Assembly: GCA_020630575.1 (NCBI GenBank)
Contig: JAHDBD010000007.1
Location: 155,712-219,711 of the forward strand
Direction of reading: 5' to 3'
Length of the DNA stretch: 64,000 bases
Origin: Bernardetia sp.
GTDB taxonomy: Bacteria; Bacteroidota; Bacteroidia; Cytophagales; Bernardetiaceae
Shown here: one piece after another, positions 25,103 through 32,555 of the stretch
Layout: the number at the start of each line of letters is the position of its first letter
Position numbering within the stretch: the first letter of the stretch is position 1
Program-made: the position numbers and the translations under genes
Notes under the pieces: generated by a model
Databases searched by the model: none
The model's input: only the letters and a program-made list of their open reading frames with translations
What the model was told of the DNA's origin: nothing

Positions 25103-25915
25103 ATGATACAGGAAAAATTATATGAATTGAGAAATTCATTTTTGCTTTATATTGAAGATAGAGGACTTACAGTTTTGATGCGTCCTTTTACTACCCTTTT
25201 TCAAATTGCATTTTCGATGTGGACGTTCTTTAATTTTTTTTGGATTATGGTCGTTTGTGCGCCTTTTATTATTATTCCAATCTTGATTGATGAGAAAAGA
25301 GGTGGAACTTTTGCTTTTAAAATCATGAAGATTTGGGGTTTTAGTTTTAGCTTTTTGAGTGGAATTATTTATAAAATAAAAAATAAAAAAACGCTTCAAA
25401 AAAATCAACCCTATATTTTTGTAGCTAATCACAATTCATTTTTAGACTCACCAGCTATTACTCTTGCTATTCCAAATCAGTTTAGAGCTTTAGGAAAAAT
25501 TGAGATTTTGAAAATGCCTGTTTTTGGTCTAATATTCAAATATATTGGTGTTATCGTTGATAGAAGTAGTATGGAAAGTAAAAGACGTAGCCTAAGACAA
25601 GTAAAAGAAAAGCTAAGAAAACAGATTCATGTAATGATTTTTCCAGAAGGAACAATGAATAATTCAGGACACGATATGTTGCGTTTTCATGAAGGAGCTT
25701 TTTTGGTTGCTATCGAAACCCAAACTCCTATTGCGCCTATTGCAATAAAAAATACACGAAAAATGCTTCCTAAAAATAGTTGGAGAGTAAAAGCTGGATT
25801 TGTTGAAGTAGAATTTTTAGAACCTATTTCTACTGAAGGAATGACGATTCAAGACCTGCAAAAACTCAAATTGCAAGCCTTTGAAATGATGCAAAATGCT
25901 TATCTGAAAAATTAA
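25103..25915 (+). CDS. plsC: 1-acylglycerol-3-phosphate O-acyltransferase (PlsC-like)
   Basis: 270 aa. After a 50-residue N-terminal extension with a long hydrophobic segment, the acyltransferase motif HX4D appears as His110-NSFL-Asp115. Motif III is FPEGTMN and motif IV is IAPIAIKNTRK. Predicted to acylate lysophosphatidic acid at the inner membrane. Seven nucleotides separate its stop from the aminotransferase gene, so the two are likely co-transcribed although their functions look unrelated. Confidence 0.88.
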   Translation: MIQEKLYELRNSFLLYIEDRGLTVLMRPFTTLFQIAFSMWTFFNFFWIMVVCAPFIIIPILIDEKRGGTFAFKIMKIWGFSFSFLSGIIYKIKNKKTLQKNQPYIFVANHNSFLDSPAITLAIPNQFRALGKIEILKMPVFGLIFKYIGVIVDRSSMESKRRSLRQVKEKLRKQIHVMIFPEGTMNNSGHDMLRFHEGAFLVAIETQTPIAPIAIKNTRKMLPKNSWRVKAGFVEVEFLEPISTEGMTIQDLQKLKLQAFEMMQNAYLKN

Positions 25916-25922
25916 ATAATTT

Positions 25923-27005
25923 ATGAAAATCTATCTTACACCTGGTCCTTCTGAAAACTATTTTGTAGTAGAAGAAGCAGTAAAAGAAGCCTTACAAAAA
26001 AAAATAACGGCAATTTCGCATCGTAGTAAAGATTTTAAAGCAATTTTTGAGCATACAACTACACAGCTTAGAGAACTTTTACAAATTCCTGATAATTTTT
26101 CTATTGCCTTTACAGGTTCTGCCAATGAAATTTGGGAACGAATTCTTCAAAATTGTGTAGAAAAAGAAAGTTTTCATTTAGTAAATGGGTCTTTTTCAAA
26201 GAAATTTTATCAGTTTGCTGAACAGCTTCATCTTAGTCCATCTAAATATGAAGTTGATTTTAGTGAGGGTTTTTTAGTAGAAAATATTGATGTTCCTCAT
26301 TCTGCTGAGCTTATTGCTGTTATTCAGAACGAAACAAGCAGTGGTGTTCAGTTTCCTATCGAAAATATTGCAAAGATTAGAGAACTAAACAAAGACAAAC
26401 TTATCGTTGTCGATGCTGTTTCTTCATTGCCTTACGCCAATCTTAATTTTTCTGTAATAGATTCTGTTTATTTTTCTGTACAAAAAGGTTTTGGTGTTCC
26501 TGCTGGATTAGGTGTTTGGGTTTATAATCAAAAAATGATTGATAAAGCTCAACAATTAGAAGCCAAAGGTAAAAGCATCGGAACATATCACTCTCTTTTA
26601 GAACTTGATAAATATGCTAAAGACAATCAAACGCCTGAAACGCCAAATGTTTTAGCCATTTTTGTATTGGGAAAAGTAATTGAAGCAATGAATAGAAAGG
26701 GAATTGCAATGATTCGAAGAGAAACTGATTATAAAGCTGAATTATTATATCATACTTTAGAGCAATCTGAGTTTTTATCGCCTTTAGTAAAAGAAAAATC
26801 TCAACGCTCTAAAACAGTTATTGTAGCAAATGTAGAGAAAGGAACTTCTTCTGATGTGGTTGCTTTCTTAGAAAAAAAGGGAATTATAATTGGAAAAGGA
26901 TATGGGAATTTTAAAGATTCTCAAATCCGTATTGCTAATTTCCCAACTCATTCTAAAGAACTTATAGAACAAGTAGCTGATTTCTTGATGGAGTATGGCA
27001 AATAA
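25923..27005 (+). CDS. Class V PLP-dependent aminotransferase
   Basis: 360 aa, fold type I. It opens with IYLTPGPSENYF, the substrate-loop start typical of SerC and alanine-glyoxylate aminotransferase relatives. The PLP cofactor is held by the VVDAVSSLP Asp and by Lys188 in SVQKGFGVPAG. Phosphoserine aminotransferase (serine and pyridoxal biosynthesis) is the leading candidate, because ISHRSKDF and the SSGVQFP segment resemble that group. A glyoxylate or other aminotransferase cannot be excluded. No other serine gene is nearby. Confidence 0.8.
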   Translation: MKIYLTPGPSENYFVVEEAVKEALQKKITAISHRSKDFKAIFEHTTTQLRELLQIPDNFSIAFTGSANEIWERILQNCVEKESFHLVNGSFSKKFYQFAEQLHLSPSKYEVDFSEGFLVENIDVPHSAELIAVIQNETSSGVQFPIENIAKIRELNKDKLIVVDAVSSLPYANLNFSVIDSVYFSVQKGFGVPAGLGVWVYNQKMIDKAQQLEAKGKSIGTYHSLLELDKYAKDNQTPETPNVLAIFVLGKVIEAMNRKGIAMIRRETDYKAELLYHTLEQSEFLSPLVKEKSQRSKTVIVANVEKGTSSDVVAFLEKKGIIIGKGYGNFKDSQIRIANFPTHSKELIEQVADFLMEYGK

Positions 27006-27042
27006 ATAATGAAGTGTAAATTTTTAATTCTTTAGTAAAATA

Positions 27043-27101
27043 TATAAATTGTAGTAATAAACAAATTCTGCTTTGATTAATCAATTACTACTATTTATAT
27101 T
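27043..27101. promoter_or_regulatory. 17-bp inverted repeat in front of the STAS-like gene
   Basis: The 17-nt arm at 27043-27059 pairs with 27085-27101 with a single mismatch. The right end of the loop contains the perfect 12-nt palindrome TTGATTAATCAA (27074-27085). The structure ends 12 nt before the ATG, so in RNA it would sit next to the translation start. Function unknown. Confidence 0.5.
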
Positions 27102-27113
27102 AATTTTTATAAT

Positions 27114-27557
27114 ATGCCTTTATTTGAAGAAAAACACCTTACTATTCATTATGACGAAGATGTAAATTGTATTCATATGCAATGGATTGGTTTTGCGACT
27201 TCCCAAAAGTACAGACATGGAATGAATACAGGACTGGAGAAAGTGAAAGAAAAAGAAGTTACTAGATGGCTTGCAAACATGGCAGAAATGGGAGCTATTA
27301 CGCCAAAAGACCAAAAATGGACAAATGAAGATTGGTTTGCTCGTCTTTTAGATTCTGGAATCAGAACGGCTGCTGTGGTGATGTCAAAAGATGTTTTTAA
27401 TCAACTTGCTGTCAAAAAGATAGGAGAAGAGATGACTGATAATAATTATACAATGCAATTTTTTGATAATCTTGAGGAAGCAAAAGAGTGGCTAAAGAAC
27501 TGTCAAATTCAAGACAAACAAACTGTTATGGCAGAACAGAAACAGGAAGCAGAGTAA
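27114..27557 (+). CDS. STAS/SpoIIAA-like small protein
   Basis: 147 aa, soluble. The layout (short strand, HMQWIGFATSQKYRHGM, WLANMAEMGAITPKDQKW, AAVVMSKDVFNQLAV, FFDNLEEAKEWL) matches a group of small Bacteroidota proteins with a SpoIIAA/STAS-like fold. The closing FDNLEEAxEWL is the usual last helix of that fold. The phosphorylatable Ser of anti-sigma factor antagonists is not evident. No kinase partner is adjacent. Confidence 0.55.
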   Translation: MPLFEEKHLTIHYDEDVNCIHMQWIGFATSQKYRHGMNTGLEKVKEKEVTRWLANMAEMGAITPKDQKWTNEDWFARLLDSGIRTAAVVMSKDVFNQLAVKKIGEEMTDNNYTMQFFDNLEEAKEWLKNCQIQDKQTVMAEQKQEAE

Positions 27558-27587
27558 ATAAAGTAGGCAAGAAAAAAAAACTCTAAT

Positions 27588-27627
27588 AAAAAAACAGTAT
27601 TCTATTTCCGAGAATACTGTTTTTTTG
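27588..27627. terminator. Bidirectional terminator between convergent genes
   Basis: AAAACAGTATTCT (27591-27603) pairs perfectly with AGAATACTGTTTT (27611-27623), with A and T runs on both outer sides. Serves the STAS-like gene and the opposing glycosyl-phosphate transferase. Confidence 0.85.
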
Positions 27628-27695
27628 TTTAGCTTGACGTATAAACTACAAGTAGCTCAGATTTTTTCATCTGAATAAATCTGTTATATACAGCT

Positions 27696-28766
27696 TTAAA
27701 TATTTACTGTTTCTCGTTTTCGTTTTACTTTTCTATGTAGAAAAATAGCTAAACTACTTGCTGTCAGAACAATAATAGGAACTAGCCAATTATCAGATAA
27801 ATAGCCCATTTGTCCGATAAAAGTAAAAATAAACACAAATAAAATATTCAAAAAAATCACAATTCCTACAATATAATAATGACTACAACCAATGTCTAAA
27901 AGCAAGTGATGAATATGATTACGGTCAGGTGAAAGAGGAGAACGCCCAGATAAAGCTCTCAGCATAAAGACACGAATGGTATCAAAAAGAGGATAAACCA
28001 TCAGAGCAGAAAGCAAAGCCAAAGGAGCAACAATATGTAACTCACTTGTTTCAGGTAAAGCTGCATTTTTATTCAGAAAAATAATTAAAAGACCAGTAGC
28101 TAAAAAACCAAGCATTAAAGAACCTGTGTCTCCCATAAAAATTCTGGCAGGACTGTAATTATAATACAAAAAACCTCCTACACTTCCCAAAACAGCCAAG
28201 CACATAGCCGAAAGGGCAAAACTACCCTCTAAGGCAAACCAAAGTCCGAAGAAACTAAAAACAATTAAGGCAACCGAACCTGCTAATCCATCAATTCCAT
28301 CAATTAAATTAAAAGCATTTGTAATTACAATGACTATAAAACCAGTAACTAAATAGCTAAAAATGATATGTAATTCATATACTCCCAAAAAACCATATAG
28401 AGAATAAATACGAATATCTCCAATTAGAAGTACAGCTATTGCTACAAATTGCCCTATCAATTTCCAAAAAGCACTCAAAGGTAAAAAATCATCTCGCATA
28501 CCTACTACTACCATAACCAAGACAGCACCAAGTAAAAATTCCATATTCAATGTCATATCTACAAAAGACCATACTAATGTAGAAATAATAAAACCAAAAA
28601 AAATTCCTACTCCTCCAAAAGAACAAATTTTACCAGTATGAACTTTTCGTTCATTGGGTACATCGTGTATGTTGCGATCATTAGCAATCTTGATGATTTC
28701 GGGAATGAGGAGTAAACAGACTGCAAAAGCAGTACCTAGGCTAAGAAGTAATTTAATCCAAGTCAT
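27696..28766 (-). CDS. WecA/MraY-family undecaprenyl-phosphate sugar-1-phosphate transferase
   Basis: 356 aa, about ten or eleven membrane helices. Starts lipid-linked glycan synthesis by moving a sugar-1-phosphate from UDP-sugar to undecaprenyl phosphate. Family motifs: VPNERKVHTGKICSFGG near the N-terminus, NAFNLIDGIDGLAG with the catalytic Asp cluster, FMGDTGSLMLG, and the DRNHIHHLLLD His-rich loop of WecA/TagO/RgpG enzymes rather than MraY. Likely the initiating enzyme for the polysaccharide locus 7 kb away (inference). Confidence 0.88.
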   Translation of the reverse strand: MTWIKLLLSLGTAFAVCLLLIPEIIKIANDRNIHDVPNERKVHTGKICSFGGVGIFFGFIISTLVWSFVDMTLNMEFLLGAVLVMVVVGMRDDFLPLSAFWKLIGQFVAIAVLLIGDIRIYSLYGFLGVYELHIIFSYLVTGFIVIVITNAFNLIDGIDGLAGSVALIVFSFFGLWFALEGSFALSAMCLAVLGSVGGFLYYNYSPARIFMGDTGSLMLGFLATGLLIIFLNKNAALPETSELHIVAPLALLSALMVYPLFDTIRVFMLRALSGRSPLSPDRNHIHHLLLDIGCSHYYIVGIVIFLNILFVFIFTFIGQMGYLSDNWLVPIIVLTASSLAIFLHRKVKRKRETVNI

Positions 28767-28845
28767 AATGAGGTTATTAGATAATGATTTTGATAAAAAG
28801 TGAGATGTTATCTGTTCAAATTCATTTTAATTAAATAATAATTCT

Positions 28846-29391
28846 TTAGGTGTAGCGTGTATTTATTTTTTGATAAATAGAGTCAGGAATAGCCTTTTTA
28901 GAATCTTTTGTGGTATCTAGTTTTTCGTTTGTGCCTTGTTGAGATGGTGTCAAGTTTTTGGATATATATACTTGTTTTTGATCTTTCTGTAAAAAATCAA
29001 ACTGCCAATCTAACAAATTATTTTTCCAAAGATACGCCAAACCAATTACTAATATAAGAATAAATAATAACCCTTCTGTGAACGCATATATTTTCCAACT
29101 ACTTTCTATTGCTTGTAATTTAGAATCGATCAAAATTTTTGACCAAGGAAATAAAAATATAATTTCTACTTCAAAGAGTACAAAAATTAAGGCTATCAAA
29201 TAAAAACGAATATTAAACTTACCCCAACTTCCAATTACAGTTTCTTCTCCACATTCATAAGTAGATAGTTTTTCTTTTGTTGGATTATGAGGGCGAAAGA
29301 TTTTTCCAATGCTCAAAGAAATCAAAGCAAAAAAAGCTCCTATAATTAAAAAAAGTAAAACTAAACCAAAACTAGAAACAGAACAAAGCAT
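28846..29391 (-). CDS. nuoA: NADH-quinone oxidoreductase subunit A
   Basis: Membrane subunit of respiratory complex I, three helices. The conserved YECGEE loop and RFYLIALIFVLFEVEIIFLFPW (shown by its first and last parts, RFYLIAL and EVEIIFLFPW) are diagnostic. 181 aa; residues past about 125 form a hydrophilic Lys/Thr/Ser-rich tail not present in the 120-147 aa family standard. No nuoB or other complex I gene follows; downstream is the WecA-like gene, so the gene is separated from the rest of the operon. Confidence 0.9.
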   Translation of the reverse strand: MLCSVSSFGLVLLFLIIGAFFALISLSIGKIFRPHNPTKEKLSTYECGEETVIGSWGKFNIRFYLIALIFVLFEVEIIFLFPWSKILIDSKLQAIESSWKIYAFTEGLLFILILVIGLAYLWKNNLLDWQFDFLQKDQKQVYISKNLTPSQQGTNEKLDTTKDSKKAIPDSIYQKINTRYT

Positions 29392-29460
29392 ATAGAATTA
29401 ATTATAAAGTAGAAAAAAAATATTATTTCGACCTGTTCATAAATTTTTATTGGTTCAAAA

Positions 29461-29997
29461 TTAGTCCTTGAGCCTATATCCTAATCTTGTTTTGGTGCGA
29501 ATCATTTCTTTTACTGCGTCCATATCTGAAACAGAATCAAATGATTTTTTTGGAACAACATATACAATATGCCTATTTTGATAAATAAGTAAATAATGTT
29601 TGAATTCTCTTATTTTATATATTCTTCGCCAAGTAAGAGTGGTATGACTCTCTAAAGTAACTACTTCTATGCGTTCAGGTTCAAAATAAAATGTAGTTAA
29701 TTCTGAAAGAGAAGGGTTTTTTTCAAAATAAGTCTTTGTCCTCAAATAAGTAAGGATGGGTAAAACTAAAAATAAAACAACCATCAAACTTAAAAGTAAA
29801 CCAAGTTTTAGGTCTGAGTCAGCCCATTGTCCATCTGTAATACGTTTCTCTAAAAGCATTATGATGAGCATGGTCGCTAAAAAAATACTCAACCAAACCA
29901 TTTTGCTACGTAATAATAGCGAAAAATTTAGTCGAAGATATTCTTCAAAATTGAGCTTTGCCTTTACTTCTATTATTTTTTCTTTTTCTTCTTTCAT
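29461..29997 (-). CDS. YcxB-like membrane protein
   Basis: 178 aa. Two hydrophobic helices (about 34-51 and 63-83) sit in a short protein whose C-terminal half (FYFEPERIEVVTLESHTTLTWRRIYKIREFKHYLLIY..VVPKKSFDS; parts only) follows the YcxB C-terminal pattern. Start chosen at 29997: the frame is open 32 codons further, but that segment reads as random hydrophobic residues. Function of the family is unknown. Sits 69 nt upstream of nuoA. Confidence 0.65.
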   Translation of the reverse strand: MKEEKEKIIEVKAKLNFEEYLRLNFSLLLRSKMVWLSIFLATMLIIMLLEKRITDGQWADSDLKLGLLLSLMVVLFLVLPILTYLRTKTYFEKNPSLSELTTFYFEPERIEVVTLESHTTLTWRRIYKIREFKHYLLIYQNRHIVYVVPKKSFDSVSDMDAVKEMIRTKTRLGYRLKD

Positions 29998-30103
29998 ACT
30001 ACAAATAACGCTTTTTTTAAGCAAAAATAAAGAATAGAATACCAAAAAATCAAAACATTTTAACTTTCGAAAGTTATTTATGCTCAAAAACATAATTTTT
30101 TTC

Positions 30104-31255
30104 TTATTCTATTTCATAAACTGCACGAACAGGATAATGATCTGAAAAGGGAACTTCTCTATGAGTATTGAAGTAAATACAATCTAATTTTTCACTATCG
30201 TAAAACTGATTGTCTATTCTAAGAAAAAATAATTTCCCATTGAAAGTAAATCCTGTTCCTAATCCTTTACTTTCAAAAGAGTTTTTGAGGTTTCTACGAA
30301 GTTTGAAATAGGTATAACTATAAGGCAAATCATTCAAATCGCCACATAAAATAACTGGATATGGACTTGTTGCTATATGATTGATAATAGTCTGAACCTG
30401 CTGCGCTCGCATAGAAAATCCTCTTTTGAGCCGTTTGCCTGCATACCAAAAAGTTTGTTCGGGCTGATCTATGAGTTGAAGTTCATTTTGATTGATACTC
30501 ATTGATTCTAAATGAACATTATAAATTCTGATTGTATCTTTTCCTTTCACTATATCAGCGAAAATAGCACCATTATCAGTTCGAACTCTAAAAGGAACTT
30601 CTCCTTTACTTATAAATGGATATTTTGAAAAAATGGCTATACCAAACTGTCCCTTATTATGATTGGCAGAGGTATAACGAACATGAAAGTAATAAGGGTT
30701 GTCTGAATCTTGTGCTGATAATTGTTCTCTAGTATTAAACGTTTTGGCACTTTCTGAATTATAAAAATCCTGAATACATTTTATCTCTGAAGTGTCATTT
30801 TTTATCCACTTAATTGTATTCTTTGTTATTGTATGCTTATTATCTCTCTCTTGATAAACATCAAATTCTCGTACGTTATAAGACAAAACAGATAAAGATT
30901 TTTTACTTTTTTCTACGTCTTCTTTCCAAACTCCTCCCAAACTTATGCTGGCTTGCCAAAATGGAAAACCGATAATCAAAACAAATAAGGAATAAAGTGC
31001 GTACCATCTTTTGCGCCACCACCAAAGAAAAACAAAAAATACATTCGCTATTAAACAAAAAGGAATGAGCATTGATACAAAACCTGCAATCCAAAAATAT
31101 TCAGGGGAAACAAGAACCGATAAATAGGAAATTACCGAAATTACCAAAATAAGGCTATTGATAAAACGAAATGTACGACGTGCATTTCGTCTGCGCCAAG
31201 AGTCATATTTTACTTTTCTTCTTCGTGAACTACGAGAACGGTTTGTAGAAGGCAT
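30104..31255 (-). CDS. Endonuclease/exonuclease/phosphatase-family membrane protein
   Basis: 383 aa. A very basic start (RSRSSRRRKVK) is followed by three membrane helices (about 30-105). The EEP domain has LSVLSYNVREF with the catalytic Asn, GIAIFSKYP, YNVHLES, ILCGDLNDLP (Asp/Asn pair) and the C-terminal FSDHYPVRAVY with the catalytic Asp-His. Such membrane-tethered EEP proteins are common in Bacteroidota and likely act on a periplasmic phosphodiester or phospholipid head group; the substrate is unknown. Confidence 0.85.
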   Translation of the reverse strand: MPSTNRSRSSRRRKVKYDSWRRRNARRTFRFINSLILVISVISYLSVLVSPEYFWIAGFVSMLIPFCLIANVFFVFLWWWRKRWYALYSLFVLIIGFPFWQASISLGGVWKEDVEKSKKSLSVLSYNVREFDVYQERDNKHTITKNTIKWIKNDTSEIKCIQDFYNSESAKTFNTREQLSAQDSDNPYYFHVRYTSANHNKGQFGIAIFSKYPFISKGEVPFRVRTDNGAIFADIVKGKDTIRIYNVHLESMSINQNELQLIDQPEQTFWYAGKRLKRGFSMRAQQVQTIINHIATSPYPVILCGDLNDLPYSYTYFKLRRNLKNSFESKGLGTGFTFNGKLFFLRIDNQFYDSEKLDCIYFNTHREVPFSDHYPVRAVYEIE

Positions 31256-31395
31256 ATAAAACTTTTACAGCTTATTTTTTAGATAGGATAAAGGTCTATT
31301 TTAATAGAATATACATTTTTTTTGAAGTTTATAAAAGTAGAACGTAATGATTTGGTTTTACGTTGAGGGTTTTTGGTTATTTTTTTAGAAATTAT

Positions 31396-32538
31396 CTAAT
31401 TAGGTATCAGCCAAGGAATACCAAATTTTCCTTCTTTTAGATATATATCTATGCTATCATTTTTTTCTAACTCATAATACATATCTTCTGAAACTTGTAT
31501 ATCGTTCATATCAGAGGTTTCATGCCATTTATCTAAGTCAAAACTATAAGTAGTTACATCACCAGAACCAATTCTTTTATCAATTATTTTTGCTTTGTAG
31601 ATTTTTGGAGTAGAATAATCAAAAATAACATTTGTCAATAGTATTGCTCCAAAAGAGTAAGAAGAAAATACATACAGGAAAAAGACAACATATATATAAG
31701 TCTTTCCTTTTTTAAAATTAAACTCTTTTCCGACAAACATAAAAGCCATTAAGGGAATCGTCAAAGCTATAATTAATAACCAAAGAGTAGAATAATCAAA
31801 TACATTTACATCTAACAAAGCACGCAAGCTCAAACCAATAGCAGGAATGAATAAAGAAGTCACATTTGCTTTCTTTTCCTCTTTAATATCTGCATATCCA
31901 ACGAAACCTTTTGAAAATTTGGGAAGCAAAATACCCAATAAAACTACTATAATCGAAAATAAAACAGAGTAAGTATAAGGACTTGGATAAAAAAATATCC
32001 ATCCTGCGCTACCATAAGTTAAAGCATTATAAAAGTAAGTTACATATTTTGCTGTTTTTAATTTTTTATGATAAGCCTCTGAAAATATTTCTTGTTCAAA
32101 TTCTACTTTTTGATTGTCATTTTTTCTTTTTAGTACATCTAAATCAACAAAACAATTACCAAACCAATTATGTAGTTTATCAATATCTTTTACATATTTT
32201 GAAATACGCATACGTTTTTTACCAGAAAAAACAGAAACATAGTTTTGAGTTTTATTAAATCCTGTAATCTCATCAAAGGAAAAAGAATAGTTATTAAAAA
32301 GCCCTTTTGAATAAATTCGATTTTCTTCAATTACAGTTTTTGAGTAAAAAATGTCAATTAAACAACCTATTCCTAAAGTAAGTAAAGGCAAGGTAATCAA
32401 AAACAACAATAGTAAAATATCATTGCTGTCACTAGTCGCAGAGAATATAAAAGGAGCAAACCCTATAAATATGATAAAAATACTAACTAATCCAATAAGA
32501 ATAGCAAACCATAAGGAAATTCTATGTGTACCTTGCAT
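31396..32538 (-). CDS. Multi-spanning membrane protein with PH-like region, unknown
   Basis: 380 aa, not recognised. Two N-terminal helices (about 8-30, 40-60) are followed by a soluble stretch whose strands (ENRIYSKGLFNNYSFSFDEITGF...VSVFSGKKRMRISKYV) resemble bacterial PH-like domains. Five or so more helices follow, then a C-terminal hydrophilic domain of about 70 residues (TYSFDLDKWHETSDMNDIQV). Starts 17 nt after the PBP1A stop on the same strand, so probably translated from the same transcript. Confidence 0.6.
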   Translation of the reverse strand: MQGTHRISLWFAILIGLVSIFIIFIGFAPFIFSATSDSNDILLLLFLITLPLLTLGIGCLIDIFYSKTVIEENRIYSKGLFNNYSFSFDEITGFNKTQNYVSVFSGKKRMRISKYVKDIDKLHNWFGNCFVDLDVLKRKNDNQKVEFEQEIFSEAYHKKLKTAKYVTYFYNALTYGSAGWIFFYPSPYTYSVLFSIIVVLLGILLPKFSKGFVGYADIKEEKKANVTSLFIPAIGLSLRALLDVNVFDYSTLWLLIIALTIPLMAFMFVGKEFNFKKGKTYIYVVFFLYVFSSYSFGAILLTNVIFDYSTPKIYKAKIIDKRIGSGDVTTYSFDLDKWHETSDMNDIQVSEDMYYELEKNDSIDIYLKEGKFGIPWLIPN

Positions 32539-32555
32539 AATTTTTTGTTCAATTT

